Shown here piece by piece: positions 40,490 through 49,788 of a stretch of DNA of 64,000 nucleotides (the stretch's first letter is position 1; each line of letters begins with the position of its first letter). The notes under the pieces were generated by a model. The model was not told where the DNA came from. It did no database searches and worked only from the letters and a program-made list of their open reading frames with translations. The stretch spans positions 1 through 64,000 of the forward strand of contig NZ_JAJTBG010000017.1 of NCBI RefSeq assembly GCF_021287045.1, read 5' to 3'. This DNA comes from Oryzomicrobium sp. (GTDB taxonomy: Bacteria; Pseudomonadota; Gammaproteobacteria; Burkholderiales; Rhodocyclaceae). The position numbers and the translations under genes were made by a program.

Positions 40490-41244
40490 GAGCGACCTCC
40501 CTCGGCTTGGGCCTCAATCGGCGCGCTGGCCGGTACGGACGCTGCGGGCAGCGGCTGAACGGATGGCTGGGGCTGCCCGGCCTTGGCCGGCTCGGCATAG
40601 GCTTTCAATTCAAATTCCACATAGCGCGCGGGACCCGGTTCCGCATCACCGGAAGCAGCATCCGCCGCCGCCCCGCCCTGTCCTCCCTTGGCGCCCTTGG
40701 GCGGTTCCGGGTGATCATTCAGCACAAAGTCGCCGAAGCGGCGGCCAAGGAAGGCGCCGTCGCCCTTGAGCCGGCCCAGATAGTCCGGCAGCAACTTGGC
40801 ATCGAGCAGGCGGCCCTTGATATCCAGGGAAGCGCCGGCAGCGTTGACGCCGGTCAGCCAAACGCCATGCATGGTCTGGCGGGAAAGGCCGGACAAGACT
40901 CGGGAGAAACCTTCGCTTTCACCCGCGGCCCCGGCGTCGAGGGCATGCACCACCTCCCGGGTGGCCTCCAGGCGGCCCTGGACGCGGTTCAGGGCATCGA
41001 TCAGCCCCTGATCCGGCCCCCGCTTCGCCAAGGCCGTCAATTGGTCGGCCCGCGCCTGCAAGGTGCGCTGCAGGGTTTCGGCATCCTGGACCTGCTGGCG
41101 CAACTGCTCCGCCTTGCGGACGGTCAGGGTCGCCGACAAGGCCAGGCCGACGGCTGCCACGGCCAGCACTGCCGCCAGCACGCTCAGGGTGAGCCGGTGC
41201 TTGTCGGGGCGTAGTGCCGGGTTGAGTAGGTTGAGCTGCTGCAT
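40486..41244 (-). CDS. PilN-domain MSHA biogenesis protein (second MshI-type gene)
   Basis: 252 residues beginning MQQLNLLNPALRPDK, the PilN-type start whose N-terminus binds the PilM-like partner. One membrane helix at about 20-42 is followed by a coiled coil and a periplasmic domain (GVWLTGVNAAGASLDIKGRLLD), then a Pro/Ala/Gln-rich tail. It corresponds to the PilN half of the alignment subcomplex, with MshI (PilM-like) upstream and MshJ (PilO-like) downstream. Confidence 0.88.
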   Translation of the reverse strand: MQQLNLLNPALRPDKHRLTLSVLAAVLAVAAVGLALSATLTVRKAEQLRQQVQDAETLQRTLQARADQLTALAKRGPDQGLIDALNRVQGRLEATREVVHALDAGAAGESEGFSRVLSGLSRQTMHGVWLTGVNAAGASLDIKGRLLDAKLLPDYLGRLKGDGAFLGRRFGDFVLNDHPEPPKGAKGGQGGAAADAASGDAEPGPARYVEFELKAYAEPAKAGQPQPSVQPLPAASVPASAPIEAQAEGGRS

Positions 41245-41283
41245 CGAAGGTCGGATTCCGCGTCGGACGATGTGGGATGAAGA

Positions 41284-42240
41284 TCAGGCGCCGGTCCGCA
41301 GCGCCGCGCCGAGGGTGACGAAATAGCGCCCCTGCTGCGCCGGATCGGCGAGGGCCGGTACCGCCGACAGGTCCAGGACCTGGGCCAGGTCCGCCAGGTC
41401 GAGGGGGATGTACAGAAAGCTGCGCAGTTCGTCCGCCAGTTCCACCGCCAGCGCGCACGGCGCCAACAACAGGCGGGTGATGCCGACGAAGGTGTAGAGG
41501 CGCTCGAAGTTGTCCAGGGAACGCTGCAGTTCCAACCCGATCCGCTCCACCAGGGCGGCGCGCCGCTCCACATCGGCATCCCGCAACTGGGTTTCGGTGA
41601 CGTCGATGCGGCGGGCCCCGTACAGCTCGCCCTCGTAGGTGAAGGTCAGTAAGGCACCGTCCTCGCCTACGTGCAGCATGGCCACGCCACGCCCAGGCTC
41701 GGCGAACAGATGGGCCAGGTTGCGGTGCGCCAGCTCGGGCAGGTCGATGGCCTGCAGGTCAAGGCCAGCGGCATCGAAAGCGTTCATGACCCGTTGCACC
41801 GCAGCGTTGGGTGCCGCAGCCACCCACAGGCTGCGCCCCCGGGCGCCGCCACTGCCGGGTACTGGAATATTCAGTACGTCGAAGGTGGCGCTCTCCGCCG
41901 GAAACTCCAGGGCATCGCCCATCTGCCAGCGCACCGCCTGCTTGACCTCGGCCTCGGCCACATCGGGCACCGGCGTCTGGAGCAATTGGTACTCGCCAGG
42001 GTTGAGCACCGTGGTGCAACGAAAACGCCCCCAGCCCTCACGGCGGACCACCTGGCCAAATTCGTCGTCATGCCCGGCACCGGTGCGCAGATCCGCCACA
42101 TCCAGGCGTAACACGCGGTGGCGCTCGTCCGGGTCGGCGCCGCGCTCGATGCGCACCGCCTCCACCCGCCCGGAATGGAGCCCCACGGCCAGCCAGCCGG
42201 CCTCCTTTTTCTTGCGCAGGTTAAACAGGGTCATGTCCAT
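41284..42240 (-). CDS. mshI: MSHA biogenesis protein MshI (PilM-like)
   Basis: 318 residues with no membrane helix. The actin-like PilM/MshI pattern is visible: N-terminal GWLAVGLHSGRVEAV, EVKQAVRWQMGDALEFPAE, and ERIGLELQRSLDNFERLY. It should sit on the cytoplasmic face and bind the N-terminal tail of the PilN-like protein encoded 39 bases downstream. ATG at 42240; a second in-frame ATG follows two codons later (42234). Confidence 0.9.
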   Translation of the reverse strand: MDMTLFNLRKKKEAGWLAVGLHSGRVEAVRIERGADPDERHRVLRLDVADLRTGAGHDDEFGQVVRREGWGRFRCTTVLNPGEYQLLQTPVPDVAEAEVKQAVRWQMGDALEFPAESATFDVLNIPVPGSGGARGRSLWVAAAPNAAVQRVMNAFDAAGLDLQAIDLPELAHRNLAHLFAEPGRGVAMLHVGEDGALLTFTYEGELYGARRIDVTETQLRDADVERRAALVERIGLELQRSLDNFERLYTFVGITRLLLAPCALAVELADELRSFLYIPLDLADLAQVLDLSAVPALADPAQQGRYFVTLGAALRTGA

Positions 42241-42288
42241 GGGGCGATTGTAGGGGGGGGATGCCTGTTAAGGCCAGGAAATACGTCA

Positions 42289-45200
42289 TCAATAGACTTC
42301 CCGTTGGTATATCACCCCTCGCTGGCGGAAAGCGCCAAACGCTGCCTGACCGGACTGCACCGGAGCAAGCCAGGGAAGATTGCCGTTGGTGCCGGGCACG
42401 CCCGCTGCATTCGTACACGCGGTGCCGCCAGCCGCGGCGGTGTTGTACCCCAACAGCACCGTACCGATATTGCCGGCGCCGGGTGCGGTAAGGGACAGGG
42501 AAAAACTCCCCCCCGTTGCCGTTTGCTGCGCAGTACATACAGCCTGGCCCGCAGGGCGCAGGCAGGTCGTGGTTTCGCAGGCACTCAGGTTGCCGGTGAA
42601 ATTGGAGAAGGGAATCGCTGATGCCGTGAGGGTGGTGCAGCTATCGTCTGTGTTGGTACGCCAATAACCGCCCCCGGGAATGGTGATCCAATATTCGGTG
42701 GTCGCCGCCACCGGCAGGGGGAGCAGCTCGGAACCATAGGCATTGGCGAACTTGAGCCGGCCATAGCGCACCCGCTGCGCATTGCCACCCGCCAGGGCAG
42801 CACCCGTGCGGACAGGAGCGCCACTGGTCGTGACGGTCTGCGCACCACTGATGAGCACTCCGTCGCCATCGTTGACCCACACCCCCAGGGACAGAGCCTC
42901 ATAGGGGCCATCGGGTACCGCCAGCTTGGAGAACGTCGGCGCAGCGTTGACCGTATACGACCCCAGGGCCCAAGCACTCGCCGGCGCCGGGGCCAGGCGC
43001 GCTCCCAAGTCGGTCCCGCATACCCCGCCCACCGTATTGCAGGCCAAGTAGTTCACTACACCTCTCCCATTGGCATAGCTGTTGTCGTAGTTCTGGGTCG
43101 TGGCCCCCGTCGCATTGACGGCACGCAGCCGGAAGAAAGGGGCGTTGCCAGCAGGCGTGGCGAAGGACTGATCCATATAGGTGAAGGTCCCGGCGGCGCA
43201 GGCCGGTGCCAAGCCATCGCTATCCACCAGAAAGCGGGCCGGACGGAAGCGCCCCACATTGCTGGATTTCGCCCCGGTACCGAAATAGCAGCCGACCTTG
43301 TCGCTGGTGTTGACCAAGGTGTTGGAGAAGTCAGCGGTGCAATCGCCGTTCCCGCTATCCACAGCGGTAAAGTTGCCGTCGAAGACGGCCTGGGTATCGA
43401 GGTAGAAATACCCGGCCTCGGAATAGGTGAAGGCGGCGCCCTGGCTAACCCCGCTGGTGGCCGCAGGGAACGCCCCGCCGATAGCGCCAGCCACGTTGGG
43501 GCCGGATTGGTTCGCCACCACCTTGCTCGGATCGATTGCCGGGGTACCGTTGTAGTTGGTCATGGTGGCCTTGGCGCTGCCGGTGGCCGCCGTTGCCGTG
43601 GCCGTCATGGCGAAAGCGCCGTTGGACGACGCGTCCCCCGCCACCAAGGTGGTGCTCCCAGTAGATACCGTCAGGTCAAAATTATCCGGGCGGATTGCAA
43701 AATCATCGCTGCTACACGAAACGACACCGCCCGAGCAGTTACTAGTGCTGCATATTTTGACCCGCACGTCCCGGTAGGCATTCGGTACAACGATGGTGGG
43801 AGAACCGCTGGCAGGAATACTGCCTTGGCCTTTCGACAGGGTGGCCGAACCGATGGACTGGTTGAGATCCACCGTTCCGGACGGGCAGTTATTGGCATCG
43901 TTGGTGCCACCACCATTTAGGGTTCCAACCAAAGACACATACACAGTGTCGTTATTGCCATCATCAAGCGTTTTACCGTCACTCTTCAGCGCCGAGATGT
44001 TGATGGCAAATGGTTGCTTGGCCAAGCGGGTATACAAGCGGCCTGACTCGACCGAGCAGGTGGAATCGCTATGGCAAGCGTTGAAGCGCGACGAGCAGGA
44101 CAGGGTGCAGGGGCGGGTAGCGCCGCTGGAGGTTTTGCAGATGGCCTTCGAAAAGGGCTTGAGCGGCGGATCTGACGCGTTGACGCCAAAGGTATCCCCC
44201 GTAGCCCCGTTGTAACCCAGGGAGACATCGCCACTGACCAGGATCTGGGTCGCCCCACCCGCCCAACCGCTGGTGGAAAAAGTCACCGGCAAACTGCCGG
44301 TATAGGTGCTGGAGCAAGCCGCATCGAGACAGGCCCGGATCCGGATGTTGCCGGTGGGCGGACACTGGCTGCCGTCCCAGATGAACTCGAAATGGTCGAT
44401 CTGGCTGGTGATGCTCTGCATGTTGGTGGCGCAGATCTTCAGGTTGTCCACCTCGTGGTAGTTCACGCTACCGCCGGTGGAGCCGGTCATCGACACCAGC
44501 CACTTGGCGGGTAGCGCCGCCTGGGTCGAGGAGGACAAGGCATCGAAGCTGGAAATCACGCTGCTGTAAGAACCCCCGGTACCCGTGGTGTCCTGGTTGA
44601 CCGAGACCAGGGCCTTGCCCGAGGTCCGGGCGTCGACCACCACCTGGTAACGATAACCTCGGCCCGCGGTGGTCGTCGGCCGGGTGTCCAGGTTCGGGCT
44701 GAGGGTGGACGACCCGCGCAGGAACGCATAGTTGCTGCTGGCCGTGCCGGAACCGGAGCCGGAACCGCGCAGGGATATCCGGTTGGAGCACAAAGTACTG
44801 CCCGAGCAACCGCTCTGGTAGCCGACCCGCCCTTCGCTGTTGTTGGCGTAGTTGCCGTACTCGTCCAGCCCCACCCCCAGCCAGCCGCCGGCAAAGCCGG
44901 ATATACCGGTCTTTTGCGCATAACCCAGGGAGCCGCCGAAGGCGCCGGGCTGGGGTGTGATGCTGGAATCGGACAGGATGAAGGCGATGCCGTCCGCCCC
45001 CTGGCCGCTCGACGTATCCCAGGCGAAGTAATTGAACTCCAGGGAGATGTAGTTACCCGCCGCCGGAAAGTAACGTTGCAGGGTGACGGCGGTCGAAAGG
45101 TTGTTCAGGTGGTCGGTCAGACGCAGCCGGTTGCTGACGATCGACGGCCCCGGGAAGGTGGTGGACGAGCAGCCATTGACGCAGTAGCTGGTCCAGTCGG

Positions 45201-46734
45201 TGCCCAGGCCGGTGCTACGGTCGAAGCTGTCGCAAAAGCAGGTCATGCCCGAAGGGCTGCCCAGTGGAGGCAAACAACTGCCCGACGGCCCCACGGCAAA
45301 GCTGCCGAAGCCGGTCTGGCCAGGCAGGGTCGCCTGGGTGCCACTGGCCGAACCGGCCAGGTTGGCCCAGCCGCTCGAATAGCGCCCGACCTGGAAGGTC
45401 GAGACGTTGCCGCTGCCGAGCACGTCGCTCGCGGCGAAATTGAACTGGGCCGTATAGCTGCCACCACTGCCTACCGACGTCAAGGTGTCGCCGCTGGCCC
45501 CCAGGGTCCAGTAGCGGTTCACGTCCTGGGTGTAGTCGATGCCCGAGGTACCGATCTGGGGGTGCTGGCCGGTGGTGGTGCTGCCGGTCAGGGTGCCGCC
45601 GGTGATGCCGTTGTACCAAGGGAAGGTGACGGTGATCGGCGCATAGACCGTGGCACTGCCCACGGGGTAGGTGCAGGTGGTCCCATAGTTAGGGAACAAC
45701 ATGCGCAGATTGCCGTTGACCCAGCCGGTACCGCCGCCGGTCAGCGTCCCCGACTGGTCGCATTTGGTCGGCAGGATGACGAAATTGCTCCCGGTGGTGA
45801 TGATCCCGGCAACGAACGCCAGGGTGCCCGAACTGCCGTTGCCCACCGTCAGGTTGCCGCCAGCCAGCACGATACCCTGCGGGTTGTTCACGGTCAGGTT
45901 GTAGAACCCCACCGCCCCGGTAATGGTCTGGGTGGCGGTTCCATTCAGGGTCCAGCCCGCCCCCCCGGTAGCCAGCCCAGAAACGGTACCATTGATGGTC
46001 AGGTTACCCGCCAGGCTGCCGCCGCCGGTCACTGCGGAAACATCGAAGGTAGTGCCGGAATCGATGGTCAAGCTGCCAAGTATGGCGATGGATGAACCGC
46101 TGAAGGTCTTGGTACCCCCCCCGCCCAGACGCAGATTGGGGTATTTGGCATTAGTGTTGGTCGTGAACGACTGGCCGCCGGAACCGTTGATGTACAGGGT
46201 CAGGGTCGAGTTGGCACCGTCGTTGTTGAACGAGCCGACGTAGGGCAGCGGGGTATTGCCAGACAACTGCAAGGTATAGGCCGCCCCGGAGGAAAACGTC
46301 AGATTTTTCCAGTTCACGTTGAGGGTGGACAGGGAAAGTGTATTGGTAGCCGAACCGGACCAGACCGAATCGCTGCCAAGCTGGATAGTCGTATTGGCCA
46401 ACGTGATGGTGCCGTTGTTGACCAGGTTGCCGCTGAGCACGAGGGTATTTCCCCCGCTACCGCTGCTGTTCAGCGTCCCATTGACCGTTAGGCTGCTCAG
46501 GGAAGGGCTGGTGCCCGAACTCAGCGTAACGGTATTGCCGCTGTTCACAACCACGGCATCCCCGGCTCCAGGAACGGTGGTGGTCGATGGATTGCATGTC
46601 CAGGTGCTGCTGGCGGTCCAGTTACCCGTCGCCTTCGATGTACATGTCGCTGCGCCAGCCTGGCCCGCCGTAAACATCAGGCACAGCAGCAGCCAGAGCC
46701 CCATCCATCGGCGCGATTTCCCCAAGTCAGCCAT
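42289..46734 (-). CDS. mshQ: Giant MshQ-like surface protein with lectin-like and DUF6701 domains
   Basis: 1481 residues. Signal peptide at 1-28 (LWLLLCLMFTAGQAGA). Residues about 30-400 are Ser/Thr/Gly/Asn-rich beta-solenoid-like repeats (LTVNGTLNSSG, GNLTINGTVSG). A concanavalin/L-type lectin-like domain follows at about 520-720 (ISLEFNYFAWDTSSGQGADGIAFILSD). A cysteine-containing region (about 790-900) precedes a C-terminal domain of the DUF6701 type found in MshQ. Such proteins are thought to be pilus-associated or tip adhesins. Its start overlaps mshP by 8 bases. Ligand unknown. Confidence 0.87.
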   Translation of the reverse strand: MADLGKSRRWMGLWLLLCLMFTAGQAGAATCTSKATGNWTASSTWTCNPSTTTVPGAGDAVVVNSGNTVTLSSGTSPSLSSLTVNGTLNSSGSGGNTLVLSGNLVNNGTITLANTTIQLGSDSVWSGSATNTLSLSTLNVNWKNLTFSSGAAYTLQLSGNTPLPYVGSFNNDGANSTLTLYINGSGGQSFTTNTNAKYPNLRLGGGGTKTFSGSSIAILGSLTIDSGTTFDVSAVTGGGSLAGNLTINGTVSGLATGGAGWTLNGTATQTITGAVGFYNLTVNNPQGIVLAGGNLTVGNGSSGTLAFVAGIITTGSNFVILPTKCDQSGTLTGGGTGWVNGNLRMLFPNYGTTCTYPVGSATVYAPITVTFPWYNGITGGTLTGSTTTGQHPQIGTSGIDYTQDVNRYWTLGASGDTLTSVGSGGSYTAQFNFAASDVLGSGNVSTFQVGRYSSGWANLAGSASGTQATLPGQTGFGSFAVGPSGSCLPPLGSPSGMTCFCDSFDRSTGLGTDWTSYCVNGCSSTTFPGPSIVSNRLRLTDHLNNLSTAVTLQRYFPAAGNYISLEFNYFAWDTSSGQGADGIAFILSDSSITPQPGAFGGSLGYAQKTGISGFAGGWLGVGLDEYGNYANNSEGRVGYQSGCSGSTLCSNRISLRGSGSGSGTASSNYAFLRGSSTLSPNLDTRPTTTAGRGYRYQVVVDARTSGKALVSVNQDTTGTGGSYSSVISSFDALSSSTQAALPAKWLVSMTGSTGGSVNYHEVDNLKICATNMQSITSQIDHFEFIWDGSQCPPTGNIRIRACLDAACSSTYTGSLPVTFSTSGWAGGATQILVSGDVSLGYNGATGDTFGVNASDPPLKPFSKAICKTSSGATRPCTLSCSSRFNACHSDSTCSVESGRLYTRLAKQPFAINISALKSDGKTLDDGNNDTVYVSLVGTLNGGGTNDANNCPSGTVDLNQSIGSATLSKGQGSIPASGSPTIVVPNAYRDVRVKICSTSNCSGGVVSCSSDDFAIRPDNFDLTVSTGSTTLVAGDASSNGAFAMTATATAATGSAKATMTNYNGTPAIDPSKVVANQSGPNVAGAIGGAFPAATSGVSQGAAFTYSEAGYFYLDTQAVFDGNFTAVDSGNGDCTADFSNTLVNTSDKVGCYFGTGAKSSNVGRFRPARFLVDSDGLAPACAAGTFTYMDQSFATPAGNAPFFRLRAVNATGATTQNYDNSYANGRGVVNYLACNTVGGVCGTDLGARLAPAPASAWALGSYTVNAAPTFSKLAVPDGPYEALSLGVWVNDGDGVLISGAQTVTTSGAPVRTGAALAGGNAQRVRYGRLKFANAYGSELLPLPVAATTEYWITIPGGGYWRTNTDDSCTTLTASAIPFSNFTGNLSACETTTCLRPAGQAVCTAQQTATGGSFSLSLTAPGAGNIGTVLLGYNTAAAGGTACTNAAGVPGTNGNLPWLAPVQSGQAAFGAFRQRGVIYQREVY

Positions 46735-47203
46735 GTTCAGCCCTCACGTCGATCTGCCGCTCCACATAGTTGGCCCCGGCCGGCGCCGGGTTCGGGCAGA
46801 CACCGTTTGCCGGTTCATTGCAAGCCGTGGCCACCACTTGGTAGGTATTCACTGGGCTGGCGCCTTCCGTATAGATTAGGCGGACGCACGTCACGGTCAC
46901 GGTGTAGCCGTTCACCGCCAGAGGCTGGGGCGCGAAACATGGCCCCGCAGCAGGGCGCAGCACCGTGACCAGCCCCCACTCCACCCCGGCCCGGGCGGCC
47001 TGGTAGGCCTGGGTACCCTGAACGTCGAGCAGGGAGGCGCGCTGCTGCATGGTGATTGTGCGCACCGCAAACGTGCCCAGCAGTGCCAGCACCACCATAA
47101 GGAAAATGGCCGACGGCAAGGCGAAACCCCGGTAGCTGCCGGGGCTCGATGCCGGGGCGGCATGGGAAGCGCGGTCAGGGCACATTGCTGATGTGGATCG
47201 CAT
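46727..47203 (-). CDS. mshP: MSHA biogenesis protein MshP
   Basis: 158 residues, PilX-like. After a basic N-terminus comes the hydrophobic helix GFALPSAIFLMVVLALLGTFAV, resembling a class III prepilin segment but lacking the Glu at +5 (Pro-Ser-Ala there), as is normal for PilX/MshP-type proteins. AARAGVEWG follows. ATG at 47203 overlaps mshO by 29 bases; a shorter start at 47185 is possible. It is probably a minor pilin or assembly factor. Confidence 0.85.
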   Translation of the reverse strand: MRSTSAMCPDRASHAAPASSPGSYRGFALPSAIFLMVVLALLGTFAVRTITMQQRASLLDVQGTQAYQAARAGVEWGLVTVLRPAAGPCFAPQPLAVNGYTVTVTCVRLIYTEGASPVNTYQVVATACNEPANGVCPNPAPAGANYVERQIDVRAEHG

Positions 47204-48119
47204 GGTAAAGACTGACCGTTACCGGCCCCTGGGCGGCATTGCCCGGCGTTCCGAGAGTCAGGGACATGGTTACCAGCGCGTTGCGCTGGGCCACGGCGTT
47301 GGGTGCATAGGTAAAGTTGCAGGCCAGCACGTTGGTGGCGAGAAAAGCCGTTTGCGCCCCGGCCGGAACGGCCACAGGTTGGGCGGCTGTGGCCGCATAC
47401 CCCCACACCCGGGTCAAGGTGCCGCCGCCCGCCGGATTCGGGGCGCAAATGTAAGTCACCGGCGTATCCGTCACGAAAAAGCGGGCATCCGGCGCATCCA
47501 GGGCAAAGGGGTTGGCCGAGGTAATAGAGATACGACTCACCGCGCCGGGACAGCCAGTCGTAGCACCACAATTGACCCCGCGACTGATGTTGGCAGCATT
47601 GGCATAGGGATCGGCCCCGGGAATGCCCAGGCTGTAGATCACTACCTGGTCCCCTGCCGCGACTTCCACCGCAGGCCCAAGCACCTCGAAACTGGTGTCG
47701 TTGGCGGAGAAATCGAGGAAATCGCAGCCGAGCGCCCAGGCTCCGCCACAAGCCACATTAGGGTCTGGCGCCCGGCGATAGCGCCCGCCGCTGCGGGCAT
47801 TGAGGAGTTCGAGAAAGATCGTTGCGCCGTTGGCCGTCACCCGCACGCTGTTGGGCACCGCCCGGCGGATGTCCCGAGCCACGCGGCGCAAGGCCCCGTC
47901 GGCGGTATCGCTGAACTCGGCGCGCTGCATGGACTCCAGGGCATTCTGGACCGGCACGCGGATGAACAGGGCCACTGCGGCGGCCACGATCCCGGCGATG
48001 GCGATCACCACCACCATTTCAACCAGCGTGAAGCCAGCACTGCGCCAATGGCCGCAGGCCCGCCCGCCAAGCGTGGTTCCAGGCTGGATCATGAGAAGGG
48101 GATTACGGATTGGGCGCAT
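47175..48119 (-). CDS. mshO: MSHA minor prepilin MshO
   Basis: 314 residues. Prepilin cleavage site and helix: AGFTLVEMVVVIAIAGIVAAAV with Glu at mature position 5, preceded by a leader of about 28 residues from ATG 48119 (shorter from ATG 48092). A PilW-like C-terminal domain has Cys pairs (CGGAWALGC, CGATTGC). It overlaps the mshD end by 17 bases, indicating coupling. PilD-type processing is expected. Confidence 0.88.
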   Translation of the reverse strand: MRPIRNPLLMIQPGTTLGGRACGHWRSAGFTLVEMVVVIAIAGIVAAAVALFIRVPVQNALESMQRAEFSDTADGALRRVARDIRRAVPNSVRVTANGATIFLELLNARSGGRYRRAPDPNVACGGAWALGCDFLDFSANDTSFEVLGPAVEVAAGDQVVIYSLGIPGADPYANAANISRGVNCGATTGCPGAVSRISITSANPFALDAPDARFFVTDTPVTYICAPNPAGGGTLTRVWGYAATAAQPVAVPAGAQTAFLATNVLACNFTYAPNAVAQRNALVTMSLTLGTPGNAAQGPVTVSLYHAIHISNVP

Positions 48120-48732
48120 AGCGTGTCCGAATGCCGGAAAGCGCCACAGTGGTATTGGCAGGGCCGGTCACCGTGACGGTGATCAGCAGGGAATCACCAG
48201 CTGGAACGCCAGCCCCGAGCAGGGGATCTTGCCCGATTGCCACCTGCGCGGTGTATGCCCCGAGACCGGGAATGGGAACCCCAGCAATATCGACGACCTG
48301 CCCGATGGCAAAGCCCGGTCCCATTGCATAGTTGTTGTAGTCGTTCACATTGTTGAACGGCCGGGTTCCCGGGATTACCCCGCCCCGTGACTCACCCGGC
48401 TCCGGCCCGATGGCCTCCACCAGATTGGCGCAGCCATTGGCGCCGATGAACGCCCCCGTTGCCGTGGCGGCATCCGGGTCGGTGGGATCGCAGAAGGTGT
48501 AGGGCATCAGCTCGATCTCTTCGAGCAGGGACTCGGCGATCGCCACCGCCTGCTTGCGGATCAAGGGGTCGGTACTAGCCACGCTGGACTGGTTGATCGC
48601 CAGCAACACCCCGGCCACCGCCACGGCGATGATGACCATAGCGACGATCAGTTCGATCAGGGTCAGCCCTTGCTGACGCCGCCCGATAGCGACATTGGCC
48701 GTCTGGAGCCTGGAGTGGCGGTCAGAACACAT
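48103..48732 (-). CDS. mshD: MSHA minor prepilin MshD (PilV-like)
   Basis: 209 residues from ATG 48732. The prepilin site is QGLTLIELIVAMVIIAVAVAGV with Glu+5. The pattern AVAIAESLLEEIELMPYTFCDP is the MshD/PilV signature. It overlaps the mshC stop by 11 bases. A longer in-frame start at 48771 would overlap mshC far more and is not preferred. Confidence 0.88.
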   Translation of the reverse strand: MCSDRHSRLQTANVAIGRRQQGLTLIELIVAMVIIAVAVAGVLLAINQSSVASTDPLIRKQAVAIAESLLEEIELMPYTFCDPTDPDAATATGAFIGANGCANLVEAIGPEPGESRGGVIPGTRPFNNVNDYNNYAMGPGFAIGQVVDIAGVPIPGLGAYTAQVAIGQDPLLGAGVPAGDSLLITVTVTGPANTTVALSGIRTRYAPNP

Positions 48733-49234
48733 ACCCGGTCTCATTGACCACCGTGATGGTCCGCGCCACATCCCCGGCTTCGCCGCCGCTCACCGTGATG
48801 GTCACGGGTGCGGCCAAGCCCACCGGTTGCCCCAGGGCATTGAAAGCGAAGCCATTGACCTGGGGCGCCGTCTGGTAGGTCACGATGCTTCGTCCCGCCT
48901 GGCCGGCAAAGACCATTGGCTGCCCGGTGACGGGATCGGCCAATGGTGCTGCGCAGGCCGCATCGCTGGCCACGGTCAGGGAATACACCGCCCCCGGGCC
49001 GGACAGGCAGACGAAAACAAAACTCGGCGCCATGGCCCGCCGCGCTATCGCCAGCTTCTGCGCCATCTTCAAGGCCATGCGGGTCTGCTCGAACACGCTG
49101 CGGGACTCGAATGCCCCGGTACCGACAAAGCGCGGAATCGCAACGGCGGCCAAAATGCCCACCAGCACCAGGGTGACCACCAATTCCACAAGCGTAAAGC
49201 CGCCCGCGGGGCGAACCACCGGGGCGGCTTTCAT
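48722..49234 (-). CDS. mshC: MSHA minor prepilin MshC
   Basis: 170 residues from ATG 49234 (an in-frame GTG lies at 49264). The prepilin site is GGFTLVELVVTLVLVGILAAVAIPRF with Glu+5, followed by a long helix and a small globular domain with two cysteines (VCLSG, AACAAP). It lies 42 bases after mshA. Confidence 0.88.
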   Translation of the reverse strand: MKAAPVVRPAGGFTLVELVVTLVLVGILAAVAIPRFVGTGAFESRSVFEQTRMALKMAQKLAIARRAMAPSFVFVCLSGPGAVYSLTVASDAACAAPLADPVTGQPMVFAGQAGRSIVTYQTAPQVNGFAFNALGQPVGLAAPVTITVSGGEAGDVARTITVVNETGYVF

Positions 49235-49276
49235 ATTACGGGAGCAGAGAAAAACAACTGTCACCCAAAATTGCAG

Positions 49277-49753
49277 TTAACAGCCAGTAGTCACCGCCGT
49301 GACGGACCCATCTGCCTGGTTATAGGTGACTTGGCAATTAGCCCCACCCCCGCTAATAGGCTGGAACACCACCGTAGTCGCATTTCCAGTCGGCCAGTTA
49401 GTATCAGAATTGGAATTGATGTTATAGCCATCAATAACCACCGCTGTACCGATTCCAGCGCGACTTGCCAAAGGCACCCCAGGCGCAGTCGTTGCACTCG
49501 CAGCGGTCCCCACCGCAACCTGGCTGCCGTCTGCCATCGCTACCGGCGAAGTATTAGTTCCAGTGGCAAAGTACCGTGCCTGCGCCATAGCCACTCCAGA
49601 GCGCAAACCGCCGGCAAGGCCATTAACTGATGCTGCACGGGCTTCATTGGTGACGTTAATAAATCGCGGCAGTGCCGTCGCCGCCAGGATGCCAAGAATA
49701 ACGATGACGACGATCAGCTCGACCAGGGTGAAGCCGGATTGCATGCGTTTCAT
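49277..49753 (-). CDS. mshA: MSHA major pilin MshA
   Basis: 158 residues. Short leader MKRMQSG, cleavage before FTLVELIVVIVILGILAATALPRF with Glu+5, then NVTNEARAASVNGLAGGLRSG, the MshA helix pattern. The C-terminal disulfide loop runs from the Cys of NCQVTYN to the final Cys. Position after MshB and similarity to Vibrio MshA favour it as main subunit. The distal half of the gene is distinctly AT-rich (38% GC by count in 49381-49440), unlike its neighbours. Confidence 0.9.
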   Translation of the reverse strand: MKRMQSGFTLVELIVVIVILGILAATALPRFINVTNEARAASVNGLAGGLRSGVAMAQARYFATGTNTSPVAMADGSQVAVGTAASATTAPGVPLASRAGIGTAVVIDGYNINSNSDTNWPTGNATTVVFQPISGGGANCQVTYNQADGSVTAVTTGC

Positions 49754-49788
49754 GGGAAGCAGTCTCCTACCTAAGATAAAGAATTGAA

